DNA of 64,000 nucleotides from an uncultured Pseudocitrobacter sp. (GCA_913778145.1 CAJYVI010000021.1:1-64000), one strand, 5' to 3'; positions 22,638 to 33,637 are shown, counted from the first letter of the stretch. A program made the numbers and translations. The notes: generated from the letters alone by a model not told the origin.

Positions 22638-22731
22638 GTTACGAATCCTTGAAAACTTGTCTCAGTCAGACCAGACGGTAGCACAGATGCGCTAAGTATA
22701 GTCCTGTTTAAAATATGCCACCGGGTAAGTG

Positions 22732-22761
22732 ACCCGCATGATTAAAGCGGAATCTTACCCG
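22732..22761 (-). terminator. Hairpin between pyrH and frr
   Basis: The eight-bp inverted repeat CGGGTAAG (22732-22739) / CTTACCCG (22754-22761) has a 14-base loop. There is no U run directly after it on the minus strand, so it may be a pause or processing structure rather than a full terminator. Confidence 0.45.
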
Positions 22762-22780
22762 TATTTGGCCTCGACGGAAA

Positions 22781-23506
22781 TTATTCCGGGATTAAAGTGC
22801 CTTCTTTTTCGCCCATGACCACGCGACGCAGCGCGCCAGGTTTGTTCATGTTGAAAACGCGAATTGGCAATTTGTGGTCACGGGCCAGCGTAAACGCGGC
22901 AAGATCCATGACTTTCAGTTCTTTATCCAGTACTTCGCTGTAGGTCAGCTGTTCGTACATAGTCGCAGTAGGATCTTTCGCCGGGTCAGCGGTAAACACG
23001 CCATCGACTTTGGTCGCTTTCAGCACCACGTCGGCTTCAATTTCAATACCGCGCAGGCACGCTGCGGAATCGGTTGTGAAGAACGGGTTACCGGTACCAG
23101 CGGAGAGGATCACCACGCGGTTGTTGCGCAGCAGGCTAATCGCCTCTGCCCAGCTGTAGTTGTCGCACACGCCGTTCAGCGGAATGGCAGACATCAGGCG
23201 AGCGTTCACATAGGCGCGATGCAGTGCGTCACGCATTGCCAGGCCGTTCATTACCGTGGCCAGCATGCCCATGTGGTCGCCCACAACGCGGTTCATACCC
23301 GCTTTCGCCAGACCTGCACCGCGGAACAGGTTACCGCCGCCAATCACTACGCCAACCTGAATGCCCAGCTCAACAAGTTCTTTAATCTCTTGCGCCATAC
23401 GGTCAAGGATGCTTGCGTCAATACCGAAACCTTCAGTCCCCTGCAATGCTTCGCCGCTCAGTTTAAGCAGAATGCGTTTGTAGACGGGTTTTGCGTTGGT
23501 AGCCAT
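22781..23506 (-). CDS. pyrH: PyrH, UMP kinase
   Basis: 241 residues from ATG at 23506 ([20 protein letters not shown]), matching E. coli; an in-frame start seven codons upstream has no family support. It is a hexameric amino-acid-kinase-fold enzyme that phosphorylates UMP to UDP and is controlled by GTP and UTP. Phosphate/nucleotide loops are seen in [22 protein letters not shown] and [15 protein letters not shown]. Confidence 0.97.
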   Translation of the reverse strand: MATNAKPVYKRILLKLSGEALQGTEGFGIDASILDRMAQEIKELVELGIQVGVVIGGGNLFRGAGLAKAGMNRVVGDHMGMLATVMNGLAMRDALHRAYVNARLMSAIPLNGVCDNYSWAEAISLLRNNRVVILSAGTGNPFFTTDSAACLRGIEIEADVVLKATKVDGVFTADPAKDPTATMYEQLTYSEVLDKELKVMDLAAFTLARDHKLPIRVFNMNKPGALRRVVMGEKEGTLIPE

Positions 23507-23612
23507 TTTCTTTCCTGCGAGTGTCACGAATGGGATGATTTAAATCGGGTGACATCATGCGCTTCCTGCCGATTCGCCCCTATAAGAGCTGGCTGATTTT
23601 CACATGACGGGT

Positions 23613-23641
23613 ACAAAAAGGAGCCGCCCTGAGGCGGCTCC
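23613..23641 (-). terminator. Intrinsic terminator of rpsB-tsf
   Basis: A perfect nine-bp stem GGAGCCGCC / GGCGGCTCC with loop CTGA (23620-23641) is followed on the minus strand by five U. It sits just after the tsf stop codon. Confidence 0.93.
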
Positions 23642-23652
23642 GAACAGTACAA

Positions 23653-24504
23653 TTAAGACTGTTTAGACATTGCAGCAACTTCTGCTGCGAAGTCAGCTTC
23701 AACTTTCTCGATGCCTTCGCCCACTTCAAAGCGGATGAAGCCAGTCACGTCAGCGTTGTGCTCTTTCAGCAGCTGGCCCACGTTTTTGCTCGGGTCCATA
23801 ACGAAAGGCTGACCAGTCAGAGAAACTTCGCCGGTGAATTTCTTCATGCGGCCTTCAACCATTTTCTCTGCGATTTCTTTCGGCTTACCAGACTGCATCG
23901 CGATGTCCAGCTGTACCTGGTATTCTTTCTCTACCACTTCAGCAGACACGTCTTCTGGTTTAACGAATTCTGGTTTGCTTGCAGCAACGTGCATTGCCAG
24001 GTGTTTAACCAGCTCTTCATCAGCGCCTTTAGCCGCAACCAGAACACCGATGCGCGCACCGTGCTGGTAGCTACCCAGAACGTCGCCTTCCAGGATTGCA
24101 ACGCGACGGATGTTGATGTTTTCACCGATTTTAGCAACCAGTGCAACACGCTCTTCTTCGAACTGTGCTTTCAGGACTTCAACGTCAGTCACTTTGCCTG
24201 CAACAGCTGCGTCCAGAACTTTGTCTGCGAACGCCTGGAAACCACCGTCTTTAGCAACGAAGTCAGTCTGGCAGTTAACTTCCAGAATCACGCCGAAGTT
24301 GCCTTCGATTTTGGTTTTGATCACGCCGTCAGCAGCAACGTTGCCTGCTTTTTTAGCCGCTTTGATCGCACCAGATTTACGCATGTTTTCGATTGCCAGC
24401 TCGATGTCGCCATTAGCTTCAGTCAGTGCTTTTTTGCAATCCATCATGCCTGCGCCGGTACGTTCACGCAGCTCTTTTACCAGGGATGCGGTAATTTCAG
24501 CCAT
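23653..24504 (-). CDS. tsf: Tsf, translation elongation factor EF-Ts
   Basis: 283 residues. It is the guanine-nucleotide exchange factor for EF-Tu. The N-terminal UBA-like domain contains [14 protein letters not shown], and the exchange motif TDFVAKD sits near residue 80. The gene follows rpsB with a 138-base gap that contains an attenuator-like hairpin. Confidence 0.98.
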   Translation of the reverse strand: MAEITASLVKELRERTGAGMMDCKKALTEANGDIELAIENMRKSGAIKAAKKAGNVAADGVIKTKIEGNFGVILEVNCQTDFVAKDGGFQAFADKVLDAAVAGKVTDVEVLKAQFEEERVALVAKIGENINIRRVAILEGDVLGSYQHGARIGVLVAAKGADEELVKHLAMHVAASKPEFVKPEDVSAEVVEKEYQVQLDIAMQSGKPKEIAEKMVEGRMKKFTGEVSLTGQPFVMDPSKNVGQLLKEHNADVTGFIRFEVGEGIEKVEADFAAEVAAMSKQS

Positions 24505-24562
24505 TCTAAAATCCTCGGAAGAGTGATCCGCCCGGCCTGATAACCGAACGGATTTAAAAAAG

Positions 24563-24589
24563 TGAAAAAGGGGCCATAAAGGGCCCCTT
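24563..24589 (-). terminator. Attenuator-like hairpin between rpsB and tsf
   Basis: The stem AAGGGGCC (24568-24575) / GGCCCCTT (24582-24589) is followed on the minus strand by UUUUUCAC. In E. coli a similar intercistronic terminator lets part of transcription pass into tsf; partial read-through is inferred here from gene order. Confidence 0.8.
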
Positions 24590-24642
24590 AACCAAACTTG
24601 ATACTACCTGGTCTATAAGGGGGCTCTAACGAGCGTTCCTTA

Positions 24643-25531
<889 letters not shown>

Positions 25532-25538
<7 letters not shown>

Positions 25539-25568
25539 TTTATACCACAAATACGCCACCGACACCAA
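25532..25568 (-). promoter_or_regulatory. rpsB-tsf promoter with GC-rich discriminator
   Basis: Read on the minus strand: -35 TTGGTG (25563-25568), 18-base spacer, -10 TATAAA (25539-25544), then the discriminator GCGCGCC (25532-25538). A GC-rich discriminator is typical of stringently controlled ribosomal promoters. The rest of this 321-base gap (25569-25689) holds the map 5' region, where I see no confident promoter. Confidence 0.65.
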
Positions 25569-25689
25569 TAATTGTTGGCACTCTATGCTGTAACTGATTC
25601 TCAATCTGGTAGTGGATGCTTCAGACTGTTAACATTGATAGCACTTACACAATTATTGTCGATAAATTCGACCCTGATGGACAAACTCC

Positions 25690-26484
25690 ATGGCTATTTC
25701 TATTAAAACACCTGAAGAAATCGAAAAGATGCGCGTCGCGGGTCGTCTGGCAGCCGAAGTGCTGGAGATGATCGAACAGCACATCAAACCGGGCGTCAGC
25801 ACCGGCGAGCTGGATCGCATCTGTGACGACTGGATCGTTAACCATCAGCACGCGATTTCCGCCTGCCTCGGCTACCACGGTTACCCGAAATCAGTTTGCA
25901 TCTCGATTAACGAAGTGGTCTGCCACGGCATCCCGGACGATGCTAAGCATCTGAAAGATGGCGATATCGTCAACATCGACGTGACCGTGATTAAAGACGA
26001 GTTCCACGGCGACACCTCAAAAATGTTCATCGTCGGCAAACCGACCATTCTGGGCGAGCGCCTGTGTCGCGTCACCCAGGAAAGTCTTTATCTCGGCATC
26101 AAGATGGTCAAACCGGGCATTCGCCTGCGCACCATCGGCGCGGCAATCCAGAAATACGCGGAAGCGGAAGGTTTCTCAGTGGTACGCGAATACTGCGGTC
26201 ACGGTATCGGTCGCGGCTTCCACGAAGAACCGCAGGTGCTGCACTATGATGCAGACGACGGCGGCGTGGTGCTTAAAGAAGGCATGACCTTCACCATCGA
26301 ACCGATGCTGAACGCCGGTGATTACCGCATCCGCACCATGAAAGATGGCTGGACGGTAAAAACCAAAGACCGCAGCTTGTCTGCTCAGTACGAGCATACT
26401 ATTGTGGTAACGGCAAACGGCTGCGAAATTCTGACGCTGCGTAAGGATGACACCATCCCGGCTGTCATCTCGCACGACGAATAA
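25690..26484 (+). CDS. map: Map, methionine aminopeptidase type I
   Basis: 264 residues. It removes the initiator methionine from nascent proteins. Pita-bread fold metal ligands are visible: two aspartates in IVNIDVTVIKDEFHGD, a histidine in EYCGHGIGRGFHEEP and glutamates in FTIEPML and the later QYEHTIVV. It diverges from rpsB, is followed by a REP-type repeat and is upstream of glnD. Confidence 0.98.
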   Translation: MAISIKTPEEIEKMRVAGRLAAEVLEMIEQHIKPGVSTGELDRICDDWIVNHQHAISACLGYHGYPKSVCISINEVVCHGIPDDAKHLKDGDIVNIDVTVIKDEFHGDTSKMFIVGKPTILGERLCRVTQESLYLGIKMVKPGIRLRTIGAAIQKYAEAEGFSVVREYCGHGIGRGFHEEPQVLHYDADDGGVVLKEGMTFTIEPMLNAGDYRIRTMKDGWTVKTKDRSLSAQYEHTIVVTANGCEILTLRKDDTIPAVISHDE

Positions 26485-26490
26485 TTGATT

Positions 26491-26583
26491 TGCCTGATGG
26501 CGATGCTCACGCATCTTATCAGGCCTACAAATTGCACTATCCCGTAGGCCGGATAAGGCGCTTGCGCCGTCATCCGGCTTTTT
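26491..26583. repeat. REP/BIME element between map and glnD
   Basis: Two palindromic REP-like units lie in opposite orientation: TGCCTGATGGCG with CTTATCAGGCCTACAA (about 26491-26530) and GTAGGCCGGATAAGGCGC with GCGCCGTCATCCGGC (about 26545-26580). This is the classic enterobacterial arrangement. It probably stabilises or terminates the map transcript; a T-rich stretch follows the second unit. Confidence 0.85.
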
Positions 26584-26604
26584 ATATGGGTGGCGCAAAC
26601 ATAA

Positions 26605-29277
26605 ATGAAAACTCTTCCTGAACAGCTCGCGAATACCGCACTTCCCACCCTTCCCAATCAGCCGCAAAATCCCGGATCCTGGCCTGCGGAAGCGCTGAAT
26701 ATTGTCACCATCAAATCCCATCTTGATGATTTCCAGCGCTGGCTGGGTGAAGCGTTTGATAGCGGAATTTCCGCCGAACAGCTCATCGAAGCGCGCACCG
26801 AATTTATCGACCAGCTTCTGCAACGCCTCTGGCTTCAGTACGGTTTTGGCGATGTGGAAGACGCGGCGCTGGTTGCCGTTGGCGGCTACGGACGCGGTGA
26901 ATTACACCCGCTCTCGGACATCGATCTGCTGATTTTAAGTCGTAAGAAACTGCCCGACGAACAGGCGCAGAAAATCGGCGAGCTGTTAACGCTCCTCTGG
27001 GATCTCAAACTGGAAGTGGGCCATAGCGTGCGGACGCTGGAAGAGTGCCTGTTGGAAGGTCTTTCAGATCTGACCGTCGCCACCAACCTGATTGAATCAC
27101 GCCTGCTGATTGGCGACGTCGCCCTGTTCCTGGAACTGCAAAAACACATTTTCAGCGAAGGCTTCTGGCCGTCAGAAAAATTCTTCCCGGCGAAAGTGGA
27201 AGAACAAAACGCACGCCACCAGCGCTATCACGGCACCAGCTATAATCTTGAACCGGACATTAAAAGCAGCCCCGGCGGCCTGCGCGATATCCACACGTTA
27301 CAGTGGGTCGCTCGTCGCCACTTTGGCGCCACTTCGCTGGATGAAATGGTCGGTTTTGGCTTTCTGACTGAAGCCGAGCGCAACGAGCTTAACGAGTGTC
27401 TGCATCTGCTGTGGCGCATCCGTTTTGCCCTGCATCTTGAACTCAACCGCTACGACAACCGTCTGCTGTTCGACCGCCAGCTTAGCGTCGCCCAGCGCCT
27501 GAACTACAGCGGCGAAGGCAATCAGCCGGTTGAGCACATGATGAAAGATTTCTACCGCGTGACGCGCCGCGTCGGCGAGCTTAATCACATGCTGCTTCAG
27601 CTGTTTGATGAAGCGATTCTTGCCCTGACGGAAGATGAAAAACCGCGTCCGATTGACGATGATTTCCAGCTTCGCGGCACGCTTATCGATCTGCGCGATG
27701 ACACGCTGTTTATGCGCGAACCGCAGGCGATTCTGCGCATGTTCTCTATTATGGTGCGCAACAGCGCCATTACCGGGATTTACTCAACTACCCTGCGCCA
27801 CCTGCGCCATGCGCGTCGTCATCTGGCACAGCCGTTGTGCTATATCCCGGAAGCCCGCTCGATTTTCCTCAGCATGCTGCGCCACCCCGGCGCGGTGAAG
27901 CGCGGCCTGCTACCGATGCATCGCCACAGCGTGCTGTGGGCCTATATGCCGCAGTGGTCGCACATCGTCGGCCAGATGCAGTTTGACCTGTTCCACGCCT
28001 ACACGGTCGATGAGCACACTATCCGCGTGCTGCTCAAACTGGAAAGCTTTGCCGAAGAAGAGACGCGCCCGCGCCACCCGCTGTGCGTCGACCTCTGGCC
28101 GCGCCTTACCCATCCCGAACTGATTCTGATCGCCGCGCTGTTCCACGATATCGCCAAAGGACGCGGCGGCGATCACTCGATTCTCGGCGCGGAAGACGTG
28201 CTGAAGTTCGCCGAGCTGCACGGCCTGAACTCCCGCGAGACACAGCTTGTTGCCTGGCTGGTGCGTCATCACCTGTTAATGTCCGTTACCGCGCAGCGGC
28301 GTGATATTCAGGACCCGGAAGTGATTAAACAGTTTGCCGAAATTGTGCAAACAGAGAACCGCCTGCGCTATCTGGTGTGTCTGACGGTTGCCGATATTTG
28401 CGCCACCAATGAAACCCTGTGGAACAGCTGGAAGCAGAGCCTGTTGCGCGAACTCTATTTCGCCACCGAAAAACAGCTGCGCCGGGGAATGGATAATACG
28501 CCTGATATGCGCGAACGCGTGCGTCATCATCAGATGCAGGCGCTGGCCCTGCTGCGCATGGATAACATCGACGAAGAGAAGCTGCATCAAATCTGGAATC
28601 GCTGTCGAGCCAACTATTTTGTACGCCACACGCCAAATCAGCTCGCCTGGCATGCCCGACATCTGTTACAGCACGATCTCACAGAACCGATGATCCTGTT
28701 AAGCCCGCAGGCTACCCGCGGCGGCACCGAGATTTTCATCTGGAGCCCGGATCGCCCTTACCTGTTTGCGGCGGTCTGTGCGGAGCTGGATAGACGAAAC
28801 CTCAGCGTGCACGACGCGCAGATTTTCACCACCCGCGACGGCATGGCGATGGACACCTTTATCGTGCTGGAACCCGACGGAAGCCCACTCTCATCCGATC
28901 GCCATGAGGCTATCCGCTTTGGGCTGGAACAGGCCATTAGCCAACGCAGCTGGCAGGCGCCGCAACCGCGTCGTCAACCGGCAAAATTGCGCCACTTCTC
29001 CGTCGATACCGAGGTGAATTTCCTGCCGACCCATACGGACCGAAAATCGTTCCTCGAACTGATTGCGCTCGATCAGCCAGGGCTTTTGGCGCGCGTCGGG
29101 AAAGTGTTCGCCGACCTCGGCATTTCCCTTCACGGGGCCAGAATTACGACAATTGGTGAACGAGTAGAAGATTTATTTATAATCGCCACCGCCGACCGGC
29201 GTGCGCTTAATAATGCGCTGCAATTAGAGGTACAACAACGGTTGACAGCAGCCCTCAATCCAAACGATAAAGGGTAA
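26605..29277 (+). CDS. glnD: GlnD, bifunctional PII uridylyltransferase / uridylyl-removing enzyme
   Basis: 890 residues, as in E. coli. It senses glutamine and adds or removes UMP on PII proteins, setting nitrogen status. Domains in order: nucleotidyltransferase with [17 protein letters not shown] (about 93-110), a central helical region, an HD phosphohydrolase domain with [13 protein letters not shown] (about 513-526), and two C-terminal ACT domains that bind glutamine. The N-terminal segment before the transferase motif ([15 protein letters not shown]) differs clearly from E. coli. Confidence 0.97.
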   Translation: MKTLPEQLANTALPTLPNQPQNPGSWPAEALNIVTIKSHLDDFQRWLGEAFDSGISAEQLIEARTEFIDQLLQRLWLQYGFGDVEDAALVAVGGYGRGELHPLSDIDLLILSRKKLPDEQAQKIGELLTLLWDLKLEVGHSVRTLEECLLEGLSDLTVATNLIESRLLIGDVALFLELQKHIFSEGFWPSEKFFPAKVEEQNARHQRYHGTSYNLEPDIKSSPGGLRDIHTLQWVARRHFGATSLDEMVGFGFLTEAERNELNECLHLLWRIRFALHLELNRYDNRLLFDRQLSVAQRLNYSGEGNQPVEHMMKDFYRVTRRVGELNHMLLQLFDEAILALTEDEKPRPIDDDFQLRGTLIDLRDDTLFMREPQAILRMFSIMVRNSAITGIYSTTLRHLRHARRHLAQPLCYIPEARSIFLSMLRHPGAVKRGLLPMHRHSVLWAYMPQWSHIVGQMQFDLFHAYTVDEHTIRVLLKLESFAEEETRPRHPLCVDLWPRLTHPELILIAALFHDIAKGRGGDHSILGAEDVLKFAELHGLNSRETQLVAWLVRHHLLMSVTAQRRDIQDPEVIKQFAEIVQTENRLRYLVCLTVADICATNETLWNSWKQSLLRELYFATEKQLRRGMDNTPDMRERVRHHQMQALALLRMDNIDEEKLHQIWNRCRANYFVRHTPNQLAWHARHLLQHDLTEPMILLSPQATRGGTEIFIWSPDRPYLFAAVCAELDRRNLSVHDAQIFTTRDGMAMDTFIVLEPDGSPLSSDRHEAIRFGLEQAISQRSWQAPQPRRQPAKLRHFSVDTEVNFLPTHTDRKSFLELIALDQPGLLARVGKVFADLGISLHGARITTIGERVEDLFIIATADRRALNNALQLEVQQRLTAALNPNDKG

Positions 29278-29309
29278 TCATTTTTTTTACACAGATGGAA
29301 AGAGTAACA

Positions 29310-30134
29310 ATGCAGCAATTACAGAACGTTATTGAGTCCGCTTTCGAGCGTCGCGCCGACATTACCCCAAACAATGTCGACACCGTAACCCGCGAAGCGG
29401 TAAACCAGGTTATTTCATTACTGGATTCCGGCGCGCTGCGTGTCGCTGAAAAAATTGACGGCCAGTGGGTCACTCACCAGTGGTTGAAGAAAGCGGTTCT
29501 GCTCTCTTTCCGTATTAACGATAACCAGGTTATCGATGGTGCGGAAAGCCGCTACTTCGATAAAGTGCCGATGAAATTCGCCGACTACGACGAAGCGCGT
29601 TTCCAGAAAGAAGGCTTCCGCGTGGTTCCGCCTGCGGCCGTTCGTCAGGGCGCGTATATTGCTCGCAACACCGTACTGATGCCGTCTTACGTTAACATCG
29701 GCGCCTACGTTGACGAAGGCTCTATGGTTGACACCTGGGCGACCGTTGGCTCCTGCGCGCAAATCGGTAAAAACGTCCACCTGTCCGGCGGCGTCGGCAT
29801 CGGCGGCGTCCTGGAACCGCTGCAGGCTAACCCGACCATCATCGAAGACAACTGCTTCATCGGCGCGCGCTCTGAGGTCGTTGAAGGCGTGATTGTTGAA
29901 GAAGGCTCTGTTATCTCCATGGGCGTATACCTGGGCCAGAGCACCAAAATCTACGACCGCGAAACCGGCGAAGTCTTCTATGGCCGCGTTCCGGCAGGCT
30001 CCGTTGTCGTTTCCGGCAACCTGCCGTCGAAAGATGGCAAATACAGCCTGTACTGCGCGGTCATCGTGAAGAAAGTGGACGCCAAAACCCGCGGTAAAGT
30101 GGGCATCAACGAACTGCTGCGGACTATCGACTAA
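29310..30134 (+). CDS. dapD: DapD, tetrahydrodipicolinate N-succinyltransferase
   Basis: 274 residues from ATG at 29310 ([15 protein letters not shown]), the E. coli start, behind AAAGAG. It makes N-succinyl-2-amino-6-ketopimelate in the lysine/diaminopimelate pathway. A helical N-terminal domain is followed by left-handed beta-helix hexapeptide repeats ([20 protein letters not shown] onwards). It is 32 bases downstream of glnD and ends at a strong terminator. Confidence 0.97.
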   Translation: MQQLQNVIESAFERRADITPNNVDTVTREAVNQVISLLDSGALRVAEKIDGQWVTHQWLKKAVLLSFRINDNQVIDGAESRYFDKVPMKFADYDEARFQKEGFRVVPPAAVRQGAYIARNTVLMPSYVNIGAYVDEGSMVDTWATVGSCAQIGKNVHLSGGVGIGGVLEPLQANPTIIEDNCFIGARSEVVEGVIVEEGSVISMGVYLGQSTKIYDRETGEVFYGRVPAGSVVVSGNLPSKDGKYSLYCAVIVKKVDAKTRGKVGINELLRTID

Positions 30135-30143
30135 GGCAGAGAG

Positions 30144-30172
30144 AAAAAGCGGGGGCGACCCCGCTTTTTTTT
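30144..30172 (+). terminator. Intrinsic terminator of glnD-dapD
   Basis: The stem AAAGCGGGG / CCCCGCTTT with loop GCGA (30146-30167) is followed by a long T run (eight or more in total). Confidence 0.94.
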
Positions 30173-30242
30173 CGATCCAAACTGGCGGAAAACGATTTTT
30201 TCACTGATTATTCAATAGTTAAATTACAGCAAGGGTACCGCT

Positions 30243-30632
30243 ATGTACGATAATCTGAAAAGTTTGGGCATTACCAATCCTGATGAAATCGATCGTTACA
30301 GCCTCCGGCAGGAAGCCAACAACGATATCCTGAAAATCTACTTCCAGAAGGATAAGGGTGAGTTTTTCGCCAAGAGCGTGAAGTTTAAGTATCCGCGCCA
30401 GCGCAAAACCGTTGCCGCCGACGGCGTTGGGCAGGGTTACAAAGAGGTGCAGGAGATCAGCCCTAACCTGCGCTATGTGATTGATGAACTGGATCAGATT
30501 TGCCAGCGCGATCGCACCGAGGTGGATCTGAAGCGTAAGATCCTGGACGATCTGCGTCACCTGGAGTCGGTGGTGACCAATAAGATCAGCGAAATTGAAG
30601 CGGATCTGGAAAAACTGACGCGGAATAAATAG
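30243..30632 (+). CDS. yaeH: YaeH, DUF3461 family protein
   Basis: 129 residues, close to E. coli YaeH (128). There is no membrane segment. A basic middle ([15 protein letters not shown]) is followed by a long charged C-terminal helix. The function is unknown. It has its own ribosome site (AAGGG) and follows the dapD terminator. In E. coli K-12 a further gene, yaeI, lies between yaeH and dapD; it is absent here, as the gap is only 108 bases. Confidence 0.9.
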   Translation: MYDNLKSLGITNPDEIDRYSLRQEANNDILKIYFQKDKGEFFAKSVKFKYPRQRKTVAADGVGQGYKEVQEISPNLRYVIDELDQICQRDRTEVDLKRKILDDLRHLESVVTNKISEIEADLEKLTRNK

Positions 30633-30634
30633 CC

Positions 30635-30741
30635 CCCTCACCCCGGCCCTCTCCCACAGGGAGAGGGAGAAAACCGGCGCACGAAATAACCGTCGTGCAC
30701 AATCAGTCCCCTCTCCCTCAGGGAGAGGGTTAGGGTGAGGG
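30635..30741. repeat. Composite inverted-repeat element, copy A (box C-like)
   Basis: The element has inverted ends CCCTCACCC and GGGTGAGGG. Each end is next to an internal palindrome of the CCCTCTCCC...GGGAGAGGG type, separated by about 40 bases of less conserved sequence. It fills the gap between convergent yaeH and cdaR. Two further copies are at 41889-41977 and 50846-50953. It resembles the GC-rich box C class of enterobacterial repeats, an assignment made from memory of the motif. Confidence 0.8.
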
Positions 30742-30752
30742 TGGTTCACGGT

Positions 30753-31913
30753 TCAGCTCGGCTGCTCATCCAGCTGCAACGCCACATACAGCAACAACCT
30801 ATCGTCAAAATTACTCAAATCCAGCCCCGTTAATTCTGAGATGCGGTTCAGGCGATACTCCAGCGTATTACGGTGAATAAACAGCGCCTTGGATGTCGCC
30901 AGCGGCTGCACGTTATGGCGGAACCACGCCGCCAGCGTACGCCGGAGTAATCCGTTGTTATCCATCGCTTTCAACCGCGTTAACGGGCGAGCCAGCTCAT
31001 TGGCCTGCCAACCGCCGCGCAGGCTATCGAGCAGCACCGGCAGCATCAGGTCCTGATAGAAGTAGCTACGGCTTTCCGGCATGCGCTGTTTTCCCACCAT
31101 CATGGTGGTGCGCGCCGTACGGTAAGAGCGCGCAATGCTCCCCGGCCCGGTGAAATAGTTACCCAGCGAGACGCGAAAACGCAACTGACCGTTCTCTTTC
31201 ATCCGCGTGATAAGCTGTTCGATGCGTTTCCGATGATCTTCCGCATCCCAGCGGCCAAACTGATTCAGCGCCGGTTTCAGCACCACCATTTCAGTCAGCG
31301 AAACGATTGCAATCAGGTTGTTGCGCTCAGGTGTCGTCAGCGCATTTTGCAGTTGCTGAAGCTCAGCCATCGCGCTATCCACCCCAAGCTGCCCGCTGTC
31401 TACTTCCACCACAGCCACCACACGCGGCTGGTTTAAATCGATACCCAGGCGCTGCGCCCATTCGGTTAACGCAGGCGTATTCTCTTCTGCCTGAATCAGG
31501 TTCATCACCAGCTCTTCACGCAGGCGGCTATCCTGCGCCAGCAGATGCATCAGGCGCGACTGTTCAAGCATCATTTCGGCGGTCATGCAAACCAGTTCGC
31601 CATATTTGCGCAGCGTTCCCGGCTCGCCGGTCAGGCCGATGACACCAACAATCTCACCCTCCAGACGCAGCGGCAGGTTGATTCCCTGACGCACGCCGTG
31701 CAGATGCCTGGCGACCGCATCGTCAATGTCCACCACCCTGCCCTGAGAGAGCACCAACAGCGCGCCTTCGTGCAATTCACCAATACGCTCGCGATCGCCG
31801 CTGCCGATGATGCGGCCACGGGCGTCCATGACGTTGATGTTGGTGTCGATAATGCGCATGGTTCGCGCCACGATATCCTGCGCCATTTTGGTATCAAGAT
31901 GCCAGCCAGCCAT
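30753..31913 (-). CDS. cdaR: CdaR (SdaR), carbohydrate diacid transcriptional activator
   Basis: 386 residues from ATG at 31913 behind GGAGGAT; this start (MAGWHLDTKMAQDIVARTMR) matches E. coli. It activates genes for D-glucarate and galactarate use. The N-terminal half is the sugar-diacid recognition domain, and the C-terminus has the PucR-type helix-turn-helix (FIHRNTLEYRLNRI, near 340-355). No diacid catabolic genes are adjacent, as in E. coli. Confidence 0.95.
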   Translation of the reverse strand: MAGWHLDTKMAQDIVARTMRIIDTNINVMDARGRIIGSGDRERIGELHEGALLVLSQGRVVDIDDAVARHLHGVRQGINLPLRLEGEIVGVIGLTGEPGTLRKYGELVCMTAEMMLEQSRLMHLLAQDSRLREELVMNLIQAEENTPALTEWAQRLGIDLNQPRVVAVVEVDSGQLGVDSAMAELQQLQNALTTPERNNLIAIVSLTEMVVLKPALNQFGRWDAEDHRKRIEQLITRMKENGQLRFRVSLGNYFTGPGSIARSYRTARTTMMVGKQRMPESRSYFYQDLMLPVLLDSLRGGWQANELARPLTRLKAMDNNGLLRRTLAAWFRHNVQPLATSKALFIHRNTLEYRLNRISELTGLDLSNFDDRLLLYVALQLDEQPS

Positions 31914-32033
31914 GTAATCCTCCTGTGAGCAGGTTACAGCATAAGGAAGATGGCTAACCGTCGCACTGTGCAAATGCACAAAGCCGGAGTGAGAAATATG
32001 GAGTTGTGGGAGGCTTCACAGAACAGTGAGAAA

Positions 32034-32060
32034 CCCCTTTCCCCAGAAAGGGGAAAGGGG
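32034..32060 (-). terminator. Terminator downstream of degP
   Basis: A perfect 11-bp stem CCCCTTTCCCC / GGGGAAAGGGG with loop AGAAA. On the minus strand it follows the degP stop and continues UUUCUC. Its composition recalls the composite repeats nearby, but it lacks their paired palindromes. Confidence 0.7.
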
Positions 32061-32068
32061 TGAGGAAA

Positions 32069-33502
32069 TTACTGCATCAGCAGATAGATAGAGCTATCGC
32101 CACGCTGAATGTTCAGCGCCAGTACGGACGGTTTGCTGTCGAGGATTTTGCGCAGCTCAGCGATGTTTTTCACCGCCTGCTGGTTCGCGCCCACGATCAG
32201 GTCACCTTTTTTCAGGCCAATCTGCGCGGCTGGAGAACCGGCTTTCACCGTATTCACCACCACGCCTTTGTCCTGGCCTTTATTGCTCATTTCCGCCCCT
32301 TCGATACCGCTGAAGATGGAGCTGGATTCAACCTGATTCTGGCTGCTCTGTTGCAGTTCCAGATTTACGGTCACCGGTTTGCCGTCACGCAGCAGGCCGA
32401 GGCTGATTTTGCTGCCGATTGGCATGGTGCCAACCTGTGCGCGCAACGCCGCAAAGCTGCTGATTTGTTTACCGTTCAGGGAGGTGATGACATCACCGGC
32501 TTTAATCCCTGCTTTGGCGGCGGAAGAGTTCGGCATCACCTGGCTGACGAAGGCCCCGCGCTGAGCATCAACTTTCATCGCTTTCGCCAGTTCGGAGTTC
32601 AGCTCGGTACCCATGATGCCCAGCTCGCCGCGTTTCACCTGGCCAAATTCCACCATCTGCGAGGTCAGGTTTTTCACCATGTTGCTCGGGATAGCGAAGC
32701 CGATACCGATGTTGCCGCCGTCCGGTGCCAGAATCGCGGTGTTGATACCAATCAGTTCACCGTTCAGGTTCACCAGCGCGCCGCCGGAGTTACCGCGGTT
32801 AATCGCCGCATCGGTCTGGATAAAGTTTTCATAGTTTTCAACATTCAGGCCGCTACGACCCAGTGCAGAAACAATACCAGAGGTCACGGTTTCGCCCAGC
32901 CCGAACGGGTTACCGATAGCGACCGTATAGTCGCCCACGCGCAGCGCGTCGGAGTCTGCCATTTTAATCGCGGTCAGGTTTTTCGGATCCTGAATCTGGA
33001 TCAGCGCAATATCGGAGCGCGGATCTTTGCCAACGACTTTAGCGTCAAATTTACGCCCGTCGCTGAGCTGCACTTTAATGGTGGTGGCGTTATCCACCAC
33101 GTGGTTATTGGTGACGACATAGCCTTTCGCCGCGTCAATCACGACGCCAGAACCCAGCGCCTGGAATTTTTGCTGCTGACCGCCGCCCTGGCCGCCATCA
33201 GGCCCGCCGCCCTGGCAGAACGGCGAGTTCTGGAACGGGGAACCGTCCTGGCAGAACGGCGAGTTATCGCCGAAGAACTGCTGGAAGTTACGCCCCATAC
33301 GCGGAGTGTTCACGGTCGTGCTGCCTTCAACGTTGATACTAACTACGGACGGCATCACTTTTTCCAGCATTGGCGCCAGGCTTGGCATCTGCTGTGCGGT
33401 CGTGGCGGATGAAGCCGTCTCAGCCGCGCTAGCGGACAACGGAGACAGTGCCAAACTTAAACTAAGAGCCAGTGCACTCATTGCTAACGTGGTTTTTTTC
33501 AT
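32069..33502 (-). CDS. degP: DegP (HtrA), periplasmic serine protease/chaperone
   Basis: 477 residues from ATG at 33502 with signal peptide MKKTTLAMSALALSLSLALS...ASA. The catalytic triad lies in VTNNHVVD (His), DPRSDIAL (Asp) and RGNSGGALV (Ser). Two PDZ domains follow. The LA loop keeps its two cysteines (SPFCQDGS, NSPFCQGG) and is Gly/Gln-rich. It degrades or refolds misfolded envelope proteins. A sigma-E promoter upstream agrees with envelope-stress induction. Confidence 0.97.
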   Translation of the reverse strand: MKKTTLAMSALALSLSLALSPLSASAAETASSATTAQQMPSLAPMLEKVMPSVVSINVEGSTTVNTPRMGRNFQQFFGDNSPFCQDGSPFQNSPFCQGGGPDGGQGGGQQQKFQALGSGVVIDAAKGYVVTNNHVVDNATTIKVQLSDGRKFDAKVVGKDPRSDIALIQIQDPKNLTAIKMADSDALRVGDYTVAIGNPFGLGETVTSGIVSALGRSGLNVENYENFIQTDAAINRGNSGGALVNLNGELIGINTAILAPDGGNIGIGFAIPSNMVKNLTSQMVEFGQVKRGELGIMGTELNSELAKAMKVDAQRGAFVSQVMPNSSAAKAGIKAGDVITSLNGKQISSFAALRAQVGTMPIGSKISLGLLRDGKPVTVNLELQQSSQNQVESSSIFSGIEGAEMSNKGQDKGVVVNTVKAGSPAAQIGLKKGDLIVGANQQAVKNIAELRKILDSKPSVLALNIQRGDSSIYLLMQ

Positions 33503-33552
33503 GTGTTTCAATCTCAATTTCAGATTATGCAAAGTTGCTGTGTACGTGACTA

Positions 33553-33580
33553 TCAGAGTCATTTTATAACGCTAAGTTCC
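33553..33580 (-). promoter_or_regulatory. Sigma-E promoter of degP
   Basis: On the minus strand: -35 GGAACTT (33574-33580), 16-base spacer, -10 TCTGA (33553-33557), an excellent match to the sigma-E consensus. It lies about 50 bases upstream of the degP ATG, as in E. coli. Confidence 0.88.
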
Positions 33581-33637
33581 GCGCTTAAGAGGCTGGAAAA
33601 AGTAAAAATTTATTGTCCATCTTTACAAAACTCAGGG

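Noticed and set aside
32060..33412. Open reading frame of 450 codons on the plus strand opposite degP
   Set aside because: It mirrors degP codon structure, has no ribosome site or recognisable domain, and its composition is typical of antisense shadows of GC-rich genes.
33595..33637. CpxR box upstream of degP
   Set aside because: Single GTAAA-like halves occur on both strands, but not in the GTAAA-N5-GTAAA arrangement.
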